5,964 bases of DNA from Verrucomicrobiota bacterium. GTDB lineage: Bacteria; Verrucomicrobiota; Verrucomicrobiia; Chthoniobacterales; UBA10450. The translations under genes and the position numbers were made by a program. The notes under the pieces are model-generated. The model was not told the DNA's origin, did not search any database, and saw only the letters and a list, made by a program, of their open reading frames with translations. The DNA lies in contig QHQV01000280.1 in NCBI GenBank assembly GCA_003219945.1, positions 1 through 5,964 on the forward strand. Reading direction: 5' to 3'. The number at the start of each line of letters is the position of its first letter. Position 1 is the first letter of the stretch. This document shows positions 1-5,964 of the stretch, piece after piece.

Positions 1-230
1 TCGGCCCGGGCGCGATTATCTTACCAAACGTTACGATCGGGAAGGGTGCGATTGTGACCGCTGGGAGCGTAGTCACAAAATCCGTCCCGGCGCGAACGGT
101 CGTGCAAGGGAATCCCGCCCGTCCCATCGCCACGGTTGATCTGCCGTTGAGGTTAGACGTTTCGCTGAAGGAATTTTCCAAGCACCTTCGCCCGATTCGA
201 ACGGAAGAAAGCCGGGATGCTGCAACTTAG
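1..230 (+). CDS. Hexapeptide-repeat (left-handed beta-helix) acetyltransferase, 3' end only
   Basis: Only the last 75 residues are present; the first complete codon is at position 3 and the stop is TAG at 228-230. The peptide opens with GPGAIILPNVTIGKGAIVTAGSVV, the repeating six-residue pattern (hydrophobic residue, two variable, Gly, two variable) that forms left-handed beta-helix coils. It continues with VVQGNPAR, the conserved end of the CysE/WcaF/NodL-type acetyltransferase fold, where the G-N-P loop lies near the acetyl-CoA site. A polar tail of about 35 residues follows. Family members move an acetyl group from acetyl-CoA to a sugar or amino-acid hydroxyl in the cytoplasm. Next to polysaccharide export genes, a role in modifying a surface sugar precursor is likely, but the substrate-binding half lies outside the window. 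Serine acetyltransferase or another member of the family cannot be excluded. Confidence 0.85.
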   Translation, partial: GPGAIILPNVTIGKGAIVTAGSVVTKSVPARTVVQGNPARPIATVDLPLRLDVSLKEFSKHLRPIRTEESRDAAT

Positions 231-704
231 CCGCCTCCGAGCCGGAAGCGTGGATTGAGTGGAATCAACTTCCCAGGGAAATACGTGTCCTCGCCTAAAC
301 CGGCGCTACTGATGGGCGGTGTGGCCCTGGCTGCGTGGCCGCGGGGATGGGCGCTTAACATACAGAATCGGGTGAGCTGAAATGCTTGTCTTGGGCTCAT
401 GACTTTCTCATTTGTCTGTCTGCTGGTGAGCGGTGGGTTTTTCTCCTCGACCGGCGAACCGCTTAGCTGAGGCGCTTTCGCGGAAGAGTACCGAGGAACT
501 CCATGCGAAGGATCTACGTGCAGATGAAATCTCATCTTGATCGAGAAAACAATTCATATTTGAGCAGCCGCGAACCCGAGAGAGGCCAATCTACCTAGAT
601 CACAGGCAACGCCATCGTGCCGATTCCTGCCGCACGAGGTCGGAATGTAGATCGCGGTGTTTTTATCTTGCCTATCAACAAGCTTATGGAGTAAACAAGC
701 CCAC
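231..704. other. Intergenic stretch of 474 bp without a supportable gene
   Basis: No reading frame here has protein-like composition together with a ribosome binding site. The longest frames are a 102-codon minus-strand frame and a few 20-50 codon plus-strand frames, all of random composition. The frame of the upstream acetyltransferase stays open after its stop from 231 to a TGA at 378-380, but shows no start signal or motif. An A+T-richer patch lies around 540-562. A short inverted repeat lies at 615-637. No convincing -35/-10 pair, sigma-54 promoter, riboswitch or intrinsic terminator was seen. The most economical reading is that this stretch holds the promoter and leader of the export operon that starts at 705. 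Confidence 0.5.
615..637. repeat. Short inverted repeat upstream of the export lipoprotein gene
   Basis: TCGTGC at 615-620 is the exact reverse complement of GCACGA at 632-637, with an 11-base spacer. It could form a 6-bp hairpin in the leader of the downstream gene or be an operator half-site pair. A match this short is expected by chance in a region of this size, so its function is unproven. No T-run follows, so it is not a terminator. Confidence 0.25.
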
Positions 705-1373
705 ATGACGCGAAAGAGAACAAGCATTTGCGACAATCTAAAGCCCAGCACGCAAGCAACTTGTGGCAAGAACGGCGAACTAGGAGGCGTTCATTGCTGC
801 TTCGCGCTGATAGCGATTGCAGCGCTCGCCTGCGCTGGATGCCAGACGAAGTGGCCGCCTTTGCCGTACCCACCAGGTCCTTACACTGCTGTAAGACTTT
901 CCCCCGGAGATACGATCAAGATTGCGTTCGCCGAAAACGCCGATCTGGACCAAACACAAAAAATTCGCCGCGACGGCAAAGTAAGTTTGCCGCTGATCGG
1001 TGAGGTGCAAGCTGCGGGGAAAAGGGTCATGGATTTTCAAAATCAACTCATCGGCCGGTATGACGAGCACCTCGATAACCCAGAAGTGCTGGTCACCTTG
1101 GAAACCAGCCCTGCAACTGTGATCATCTCGGGATTTGCCGGTAACCCGGGCAAAGTTGAATTTGATCGCCCAACGACTGTGTACCAGGCGATTATGCAGT
1201 CGGGCGGAGTGAGTGACTATGGAAGTTTAAGCAATATTCATCTGACTCGCATAATCAACGGAGTACAACGCACTGAAAGCCTTAACCTTAAGCCCTCAAT
1301 TCGCGGTCAGCCCGTACAACCGGAGTATGTCCAGGATGGGGACGTGATTTATATCGGGCGCAGCTTGTTTTGA
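705..1373 (+). CDS. Wza-type polysaccharide export lipoprotein (Poly_export plus one SLBB domain)
   Basis: A protein of 222 residues from the ATG at 705. After a long basic N-region, a hydrophobic stretch (about residues 32-44) ends in ACAGC, a likely but atypical lipobox with Cys46 as the lipidated residue. Residues 62-133 match the polysaccharide biosynthesis/export domain: RLSPGDTIKIAF, then IRRDGKVSLPLIGEV, then NPEVLVTL. Residues 138-182 look like one SLBB domain (VIISGFAGNPGKVEF, then a helix ending in QSGGVSDYGS). The C-terminus VQDGDVIYIGRSLF is typical of the family. Family members form the periplasmic and outer-membrane ring through which capsule or exopolysaccharide leaves the cell. 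At this length it resembles the short forms of exosortase loci rather than the roughly 380-residue E. coli Wza. An in-frame GTG at 657 would add 16 residues; ATG was preferred because GGAG at 688-691 precedes it, although the 13-base spacing is long. Confidence 0.88.
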   Translation: MTRKRTSICDNLKPSTQATCGKNGELGGVHCCFALIAIAALACAGCQTKWPPLPYPPGPYTAVRLSPGDTIKIAFAENADLDQTQKIRRDGKVSLPLIGEVQAAGKRVMDFQNQLIGRYDEHLDNPEVLVTLETSPATVIISGFAGNPGKVEFDRPTTVYQAIMQSGGVSDYGSLSNIHLTRIINGVQRTESLNLKPSIRGQPVQPEYVQDGDVIYIGRSLF

Positions 1374-1407
1374 GTTGACGTGCCGGCAGGGGGCGCGACT
1401 TGCAAAC

Positions 1408-2718
1408 ATGATTTTGCCATGTCGAATTCGCGGATGCCGAAATCACGTTCTTGTTCTGCGTTTCGTCCTGCTATTCGCTGCTTGCTTGCTTGCTCCGATC
1501 GGTGAAGCGATGGCTCAATATGGGGGGGGTTCCATATCAGGAGCGGGTGCTGGCGGTGGCGGTGGAGGAGGGAGAGCGGGTGCTGGCGGTGGTGGTGGTG
1601 GTGGTGGTGGGCGTCAGGTTCCGCTTGAAATCACAGCCGGTGTGACCCTCGGTTTTGATAACAACGTTCTCGGGAGCAATACCACCACGGGCGGAAGCGG
1701 CCGAGGCTCACTTTCGCTGGGAGAAAACCTTGTCCTGACCTATGATCGGTTCGCTGAACCCACGGAAGTTCATCTAATAGGCGTCGGGCGTTTTACTCAG
1801 TTTCCCGATGTGGGATCAGATGACAAGGACCTCACCCTTACCTTAGGGTTAACGCATAATTTCTCGCCCCGCCTTTCCTTCCGTGCTGACGTTTATGCCG
1901 CTTACCAGACCGAGCCGAATTTCCAATCCAATGTTGGACCGGAAAACGTCCGCGCTCCTCACTTCGACACGCACAGTATTTTTTCGCTTAGCTATCACTG
2001 GCTACCGCGACTCTCCTCGATAACAAGCTTTACCTTAGAGCGAGTCGATTATTTGCAGACGACAGAGCAGACGACAGCGACGACGACGACCCTAAACCAG
2101 CAGGACCGGTTCCAGTATACGCTTGCCGAAGGACTGCAATTTAGCCTCACCACACGCACGAACCTGGTTTTACAATATCGCTATCTCATCGTCGACTACG
2201 ACAGCGCACCGAGCGATTCCACGACTCATTTTGCTCTCGTTGGTTTCGATCATAATTTGACCAAGGACCTGAGCATTGACGTGCTTGGGGGGTCCTCATT
2301 TCGCTCTTTCAAAGATGACGGCAGCTCGATTGATCCGTACGGCTCAGTCAATGTTAATTATCGGGGTCCCAAGCATTCGCTAAGCTGGATAACAACTTAT
2401 GGAGTCGAACAGTCCACCAACAGCCTCGCAAGGGGGAGCACGACGTTCCGAACCGGCCTGAACGCAAGGTACGATCTAACTTCGCGCATCAACGCGAGAG
2501 CTGCGGTTTATTATCATAGCAGTAACAATCAAGGGTCATCTGGAACGACATCGACACGCGCACAGGATGGCTTGCAATTTACTCTCGGCCTCAACTATAG
2601 GATCAACAACCATTGGGCAGTTAACGCTAATACCACGTACTCGGCCCAGTTCTCGTCAGGAGCTACAGGTGGCTATTCGCGGAATCACTATTTCGCCGGC
2701 GTAACATACCATTACTGA
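1408..2718 (+). CDS. Outer-membrane beta-barrel protein with glycine-rich linker, EpsL / BBP2-like
   Basis: A protein of 436 residues from the ATG at 1408. Residues 1-36 form a signal peptide: basic start, hydrophobic core VLRFVLLFAACLLAPI, cleavage after EAMA. A linker of almost pure glycine (about 39-69) follows. The remainder alternates polar and hydrophobic residues in amphipathic strands, for example LEITAGVTLGFDNNVL, HSLSWITTYGVEQS and LQFTLGLNYRINNHW. It ends in HYFAGVTYHY, a terminal strand with the final aromatic residue expected of a BAM-inserted barrel. Cysteine is absent after the signal peptide. Its position 34 bp after the export lipoprotein and before an exosortase matches the EpsL-type barrels of PEP-CTERM loci, so a role as outer-membrane exit pore for the polysaccharide is inferred. 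A TTG at 1375 could add 11 residues; ATG gives a standard signal peptide and has AGGGGG at 1388-1393, although spaced rather far away. Family assignment rests on fold style and context. Confidence 0.8.
   Translation: MILPCRIRGCRNHVLVLRFVLLFAACLLAPIGEAMAQYGGGSISGAGAGGGGGGGRAGAGGGGGGGGGRQVPLEITAGVTLGFDNNVLGSNTTTGGSGRGSLSLGENLVLTYDRFAEPTEVHLIGVGRFTQFPDVGSDDKDLTLTLGLTHNFSPRLSFRADVYAAYQTEPNFQSNVGPENVRAPHFDTHSIFSLSYHWLPRLSSITSFTLERVDYLQTTEQTTATTTTLNQQDRFQYTLAEGLQFSLTTRTNLVLQYRYLIVDYDSAPSDSTTHFALVGFDHNLTKDLSIDVLGGSSFRSFKDDGSSIDPYGSVNVNYRGPKHSLSWITTYGVEQSTNSLARGSTTFRTGLNARYDLTSRINARAAVYYHSSNNQGSSGTTSTRAQDGLQFTLGLNYRINNHWAVNANTTYSAQFSSGATGGYSRNHYFAGVTYHY
1522..1529 (+). repeat. G8 homopolymer inside the barrel gene
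   Basis: Eight consecutive G residues lie within the TAT GGG GGG GGT TCC codons, right after the signal peptide cleavage site. Loss of one G would send translation into a frame ending at TGA 1643-1645. Gain of one G would end it at TGA 1626-1628. Either slip would therefore abolish the barrel. The tract is visible directly; whether it varies in the population is not known. Confidence 0.8.
1541..1592 (+). repeat. In-frame 19-bp direct repeat at 33-bp offset (glycine linker)
   Basis: GAGCGGGTGCTGGCGGTGG occurs exactly at 1541-1559 and again at 1574-1592. The 33-bp offset equals 11 codons, so the duplication keeps frame and yields two copies of a peptide block beginning AGAGGGG. This indicates that the linker grew by tandem duplication. 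Confidence 0.8.
1588..1611 (+). repeat. (GGT)7 trinucleotide tract
   Basis: Seven GGT codons followed by GGG code for consecutive glycines at the end of the linker. Changes in repeat number would alter linker length without breaking the frame, in contrast to the G8 tract upstream. Confidence 0.8.
2056..2092 (+). repeat. Imperfect ACG/CAG-rich repeat coding for a threonine-rich loop
   Basis: CAGACGACAG is found at 2056-2065 and 2068-2077, followed by a run of GACGACGAC units to about 2092. The encoded peptide is TTEQTTATTTT, placed between two beta-strands of the barrel, most likely an extracellular loop. Trinucleotide and 12-bp periodicity keep the frame. Confidence 0.55.
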
Positions 2719-2821
2719 AGATCACAGCTGAAACGGCAGTCGTGCAGGAAGCTCTCTAGGCAAGAATCGAAAACTGCCTTCTGACGTCAAGCTGACAGAG
2801 ACCTTAGCAGAGATCAAAGAT

Positions 2822-3793
2822 ATGCGCTCTTCATCAAACGGAGCTGCTGCTCGCGAACCCACCATTTCTGTGCAAACAGGGAACATCTCCAGATCTTCTC
2901 CACTGAAGCACAGGCAGAAGTCGCGTTTTTTGGGAGCCGCGTGTTTTGCGGTCGTGCTGGCGGCGGTTTTCGGGCACTCTCTGCTGACGCTGATCAAGTA
3001 TGCGGCGAGCAGCCAACTGCATTCATACATTTTGTTAATCCCGTTCGTTTCTGCTTACTTGCTTTACATCAGGCGGGATCAACTGCCAAGAAAACATTCT
3101 GTCGATCTTCCGCTCGCAATCGTGTCGCTCGCTATCGGTGTCGGCATTTTGATCTTCACTTACTGGTTGAATTTTACGGGGCGAGTGCCGGGCATCAATG
3201 ATCGCCTCACGCTGCTGACGCTGTCGTTCCTTTGCTGTCTTGCAGCGGCAGGCTTTTTCTTTCTCGGACGTGCCTGGATGCGAGCTGCAGCCTTTCCGCT
3301 GGCCTACCTCATTTTCATCGTGCCAATGCCGAATGCGATGGCGGATGCCCTCGAACAGGCTTCCGCAGCCGCCTCGGCCGAGATGGCCAATCTTTTATTT
3401 CATCTCAGTGGCATGCCTTTCTTTCGTGTCGGACCTGTTTTTCAGCTGCCAAACATTACCATTCAAGTTGCGCAGGAATGCAGCGGCATCCGCTCGAGTC
3501 TGGTGCTCTTCATAACCAGCATCCTGGCGGCGAATCTGTTCTTGAAAACGCCATGGCGGCGCGTGGCACTTATCGCGGTTGTCATCCCGCTCGCCATTTT
3601 ACGAAATGGATTTCGTATTTTTGTGATCGGTCTTCTCTGTGTGCATCTGGGTCCGCAGATGATCCATAGTCTAATCCATCGTCGCGGCGGACCGCTGTTC
3701 TTTGTGCTTTCGTTGATTCCATTTCTTTTCCTGTTATGGTTGCTGCGCAGGGGCGATACGGGAGAAAGCGCTGAGAGCGAGACCAAACTCTGA
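2822..3793 (+). CDS. Exosortase (membrane transpeptidase-like protein-sorting enzyme)
   Basis: A polytopic membrane protein of 323 residues with about eight hydrophobic segments (near 36-58, 64-83, 96-116, 128-148, 153-169, 225-245, 248-278, 291-312). The exosortase active site is complete: Cys220 in AQECSGIRSS, Arg265 in LRNGFRI, and His286 in IHRRGGPLFF (His282 is also nearby). Exosortases cleave proteins bearing a C-terminal PEP-CTERM-like tag (short motif, transmembrane helix, basic end) and pass them on to the surface in EPS-producing bacteria. The QECSGIRSS form resembles exosortases of Verrucomicrobiota and Acidobacteriota more than proteobacterial XrtA; this is from memory and the subtype is not certain. 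The protein ends about 30 residues after the last active-site residue, so no C-terminal EpsI domain is fused. The start codon has only a weak purine-rich stretch (AGAGAT) upstream. The 103-bp gap after the barrel gene holds no terminator, so co-transcription is plausible. Confidence 0.92.
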   Translation: MRSSSNGAAAREPTISVQTGNISRSSPLKHRQKSRFLGAACFAVVLAAVFGHSLLTLIKYAASSQLHSYILLIPFVSAYLLYIRRDQLPRKHSVDLPLAIVSLAIGVGILIFTYWLNFTGRVPGINDRLTLLTLSFLCCLAAAGFFFLGRAWMRAAAFPLAYLIFIVPMPNAMADALEQASAAASAEMANLLFHLSGMPFFRVGPVFQLPNITIQVAQECSGIRSSLVLFITSILAANLFLKTPWRRVALIAVVIPLAILRNGFRIFVIGLLCVHLGPQMIHSLIHRRGGPLFFVLSLIPFLFLLWLLRRGDTGESAESETKL

Positions 3794-3796
3794 TTC

Positions 3797-3827
3797 CCTG
3801 CGGGCCTTGTTTCCCGCGGGAGATTTT
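3797..3827 (+). terminator. Probable Rho-independent terminator after the exosortase gene
   Basis: CCTGCGGG (3797-3804) and CCCGCGGG (3813-3820) can form an 8-bp, GC-rich stem with one G-U wobble and an 8-base loop. A short T-run (3824-3827) follows after three bases. It begins 4 bases after the exosortase stop, where a terminator would be expected. The T-run is short, so termination may be partial. Confidence 0.55.
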
Positions 3828-4043
3828 CGGGAACTTCGTCTGTGTTTTGCCGTAGAAAGCGGTACCAGACCGGCGCTCCGCCGTCGTGCCAGCACTCGCC
3901 TTGTGGTCGCTAGGGCTCACGTGGCGGGCGGAGGTTTCTTTTCCTGTATGGGCGAAATGACATTTGCGACTTTTTTATCGGCTGAAAGCCCCGGCGGCCG
4001 TTGCGTCTGTAACGCGATACATGATGTCAGCTAGAAATAGTTT
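3828..4043. other. Gap between exosortase and prsK, likely carrying the prsK promoter
   Basis: About 215 bp without a credible gene; a 75-codon plus-strand frame (3807-4034) is Arg-, Ala- and Cys-rich and shows no domain or ribosome binding site. A GC-rich hairpin is possible at 3871-3883 (CGGCG, loop CTC, CGCCG), and a second at 3979-3989 around GGCTGAAAGCC. A TTTGC near 3963-3967 has no properly spaced GG, so it is not a sigma-54 promoter. Because a terminator-like hairpin lies upstream, a promoter for the kinase is expected here, but I could not pick it out with confidence. Confidence 0.4.
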
Positions 4044-5964
4044 GTGAGCCTGAACACGATTCTAGCTGTCGTCGCCGGCGCCTTCAGTTTGACGCTCGCC
4101 GCCATCGCTGCGTGCCGCAAAAAGCGTTCTCTGGCGACCTGGTGTTTCTCGGTTGGGATGCTGATTTTCGGCTTGGAGAGTTTGTTCGGCGCGATGTGGA
4201 GCGACGCGGTAATCCCCGAAAAGGCAGCATTCTGGGGAAGCCTTACCCTCATCGCGAAATCCTTTTTCCCGGGCATTTGGATTTGCTTCAGCCTTACTTA
4301 CTCGCGGGGAAATGCGCGAAGCTTGCCGTCGCGGTCGCGCCTGCTCGTAGTGGCGGCCGTGCTTATTCCCGTTGGGATATCGGTGATTTTCAGAAATCAA
4401 TTACTGCCTGTGTCTCTTATCGACTCCGATTCAGACTCGTGGGTTCGCTCGCACGCGGCGGCCAGAATGTTGAACGGGTTTCAGCTCGTCTCCGCCGTTG
4501 TGATTCTGATGAACCTGGAAAGGACGTTTCGATCTGCTGTCGGCACGATGCAGTGGAGAATCAAATTCGTCGTGATCGGTTTGGGAATCATTTTCGGGGC
4601 CCAAATTTACACTGCGAGCCAAGCGCTGCTGTTTTCGGACGGCATTCTGGTGTTAAGCAGCATAGACAGCGTTGCGCTTCTGATCGGCTGCGCTTTGATC
4701 GTTATAGCTTTTCGACGAAGCGGGTTCGGCGAGATCGACGTTTATCCCTCGCATGCTGTGTTGCGCACGTCACTGACGTTTGTCTTGGCTGGGGCCTATC
4801 TCTTCGTCGTAGGTGTCCTTGCTGAGGTGGTGGCACGAACTGGAAAAGCCGACGCGTTCGCGCTCCAGGCATTGATCGTGCTGTTGGCATTTGCGGGATT
4901 GGCTGTCGCGTTGCTGTCGAATCGATTGAGGCAAAAGATTCGTTCTCTTGTCAGCCGTCATTTCAAAAGGCCGCAGTACGATTTTCGACGGATCTGGACG
5001 CGCGTTACACATTCGATGTCGAGCGCCTTTGGCCAGTCAGCCATGTGCGCAGCAGCCGCCAAACTGATTTCTGAGACTTTTAACGTTTTGTCAGTCTCGA
5101 TTTGGTTGCTGGACGAAGATCATTTGGCGTTTGGAGCGTCTACCTCCAGATCAGCAAGTGAGGCGAATGCAGTGCTTCAAGACCCCCAGCAAAACTTTGC
5201 GAGCATTCGCATGCTCACCAAGCCCCTTGATCTGGAAAAAGCCAAAGGCGCTCACGTTGAGGCGCTCAAGCAAATCAGTTTGAGTCAATTTCGTACTGGA
5301 GGGAATCGAATTTGTGTTCCGTTGTGCGCCGGGAGCCGCTGCATGGGCGTTGCCATTTTGGCAGATCGCGTCGGCGGCACACCTTACACCGTCGAGGAAT
5401 TCGATCTGCTGAAGTGCGTCGGCGATCAGGTTGCTGTAGGTCTGCTGAACCTTCAGCTCAGTGACGAAATTACGCGTGGGAAAGAGTTGGAAGCTTTTCA
5501 AGCTATGTCGGCGTTCTTCGTGCACGACCTGAAGAATGCCGCGTCAACGCTCAGTCTGACCCTTAACAACCTGCCGCTCCATTTTGATGATCCCGTTTTT
5601 CGAAAGGATGTATTGCGCGGAATCGGAGAAACCGCCGACCGTATCAATCAACTTATAAGCCGTCTCACCGCCCTGAGACGTCTCGAACTCAATCTGGCTG
5701 AGGTGGATCTTAATTCCCTTGTCGATGATGCGGTGAAGGGATTGAACGGGACTATGAACGTCAAGGTGGTGAGAGATCTTTGTCTGCAGCCCAAAGTTAA
5801 GCTTGATCGCGATCAGTTTGGTAGCGTGATCAACAATTTGCTGCTGAACGCGCGCGATGCGGTCGGATCCGACGGGGAAGTTAGAATTCAGACGGCGAAA
5901 GATGACGAGTGGGCAATCATTTCGGTTGCTGACAATGGCTGCGGGATGACTCCCGAATTCGTGA
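4044..5964 (+). CDS. prsK: PrsK-type sensor histidine kinase of the PEP-CTERM/exosortase system, 3' end missing
   Basis: The frame is open from the GTG at 4044 to the window end (640 codons), with a TAG three bases before that GTG, making it the earliest possible start. Residues 1-290 hold about eight or nine membrane helices. Residues 300-320 (SRHFKRPQYDFRRIWTR) match the linker typical of PrsK, usually FFxxKYDYREEW. Residues 330-475 form a GAF domain ending in YTVEEFDLLKCVGDQVAVGL. The phosphoacceptor is His494 in FFVHDLKN, the HDLKN form characteristic of PrsK. The N box (INNLLLNARDAV, Asn597/598 and Asn602) and G1 box (DNGCGM, from Asp630) of the HATPase domain follow. The window cuts the gene just after G1, probably about 50 residues from its end. 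PrsK phosphorylates the sigma-54 activator PrsR, which drives genes for exosortase substrates; prsR is the gene expected next. The signal sensed is unknown. The start context lacks a good Shine-Dalgarno sequence. Confidence 0.9.
   Translation, partial: MSLNTILAVVAGAFSLTLAAIAACRKKRSLATWCFSVGMLIFGLESLFGAMWSDAVIPEKAAFWGSLTLIAKSFFPGIWICFSLTYSRGNARSLPSRSRLLVVAAVLIPVGISVIFRNQLLPVSLIDSDSDSWVRSHAAARMLNGFQLVSAVVILMNLERTFRSAVGTMQWRIKFVVIGLGIIFGAQIYTASQALLFSDGILVLSSIDSVALLIGCALIVIAFRRSGFGEIDVYPSHAVLRTSLTFVLAGAYLFVVGVLAEVVARTGKADAFALQALIVLLAFAGLAVALLSNRLRQKIRSLVSRHFKRPQYDFRRIWTRVTHSMSSAFGQSAMCAAAAKLISETFNVLSVSIWLLDEDHLAFGASTSRSASEANAVLQDPQQNFASIRMLTKPLDLEKAKGAHVEALKQISLSQFRTGGNRICVPLCAGSRCMGVAILADRVGGTPYTVEEFDLLKCVGDQVAVGLLNLQLSDEITRGKELEAFQAMSAFFVHDLKNAASTLSLTLNNLPLHFDDPVFRKDVLRGIGETADRINQLISRLTALRRLELNLAEVDLNSLVDDAVKGLNGTMNVKVVRDLCLQPKVKLDRDQFGSVINNLLLNARDAVGSDGEVRIQTAKDDEWAIISVADNGCGMTPEFV

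Noticed and set aside
231..380. Possible stop-codon read-through extension of the acetyltransferase by 50 codons
   Set aside because: The protein already has a complete fold end with a polar tail, and the extension has no domain character.
399..470. Small hydrophobic plus-strand frame (MTFSFVCLLVSGG...)
   Set aside because: It is only 23 codons with no Shine-Dalgarno sequence and stands alone; chance is sufficient.
227..535. 102-codon minus-strand frame in the gap before the export lipoprotein
   Set aside because: It has no domain, no clear start signal and a composition rich in Pro, Arg and Ser typical of a chance frame; it also overlaps the end of the acetyltransferase.
537..562. Possible sigma-70 promoter: TTGATC and TATTTG
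   Set aside because: The spacing is 14 bp instead of about 17 and the -10 match is poor.
1389..1404. Sigma-54-like promoter (GG, ten bases, TTGCA) just before the barrel gene
   Set aside because: The -24 half matches only the GG pair, and the site lies 15 bases after the upstream stop within what looks like one operon.
2735..2778. Inverted repeat GGCAGT / ACTGCC between barrel and exosortase genes
   Set aside because: It is only 6 bp with a loop of about 32 bases and no T-run, so neither a terminator nor a convincing operator.
3563..3583. TGGCAC element resembling the -24 half of a sigma-54 promoter
   Set aside because: The -12 half is at the wrong distance and the site lies inside the exosortase coding region.
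3807..4034. 75-codon plus-strand frame after the exosortase
   Set aside because: It begins inside the terminator-like hairpin, lacks a ribosome binding site, and has random, Arg/Ala-rich composition.
4112..4825. A 237-codon plus-strand frame overlapping the kinase region
   Set aside because: It lies wholly inside the prsK frame, is rich in Arg and Cys with no recognisable domain, while the other frame reads continuously through membrane, GAF and kinase motifs.

Overview
The window reads as part of an exopolysaccharide / exosortase (protein-sorting) locus of a Gram-negative bacterium. All recognisable genes lie on the + strand. Moderate GC, an outer-membrane beta-barrel, a Wza-type export lipoprotein, an exosortase with the active-site sequence QECSGIRSS, and a PrsK-type histidine kinase together suggest a diderm environmental bacterium. 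Verrucomicrobiota or Acidobacteriota is my best guess; it is an inference from protein style, not a demonstrated assignment.

Layout. Positions 1-230 hold the 3' end of a left-handed beta-helix (hexapeptide-repeat) acetyltransferase of the kind that decorates surface sugars. Positions 231-704 hold no gene I can support and probably carry the leader of the next unit. A short Wza-like polysaccharide export lipoprotein (705-1373) is followed after 34 bp by an outer-membrane beta-barrel protein with a glycine-rich N-terminal linker (1408-2718). About 100 bp further on is a polytopic exosortase with its Cys/Arg/His active site intact (2822-3793). A terminator-like hairpin sits just after the exosortase stop, within a 250-bp gap. 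From 4044 to the window end runs a large sensor histidine kinase (membrane domain, GAF, HDLKN phosphoacceptor, start of the ATPase domain), recognisable as PrsK and cut off by the window edge.

How the genes fit together. In known PEP-CTERM/exosortase loci, a Wza-family protein and an EpsL-like beta-barrel export the polysaccharide. The exosortase processes and anchors proteins with a C-terminal sorting tag during their passage to the surface. PrsK with its sigma-54 activator PrsR controls expression of tagged proteins. The window shows a compact version: export, barrel, exosortase, sensor. No EpsI partner, tyrosine-kinase chain-length regulator or sorting-tag substrate was found in this window. 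The features most worth checking are a G8 homopolymer and nearby in-frame repeats just after the signal peptide of the beta-barrel gene, where one-base slippage would switch the protein off, and the separation of prsK from the exosortase by a likely terminator.
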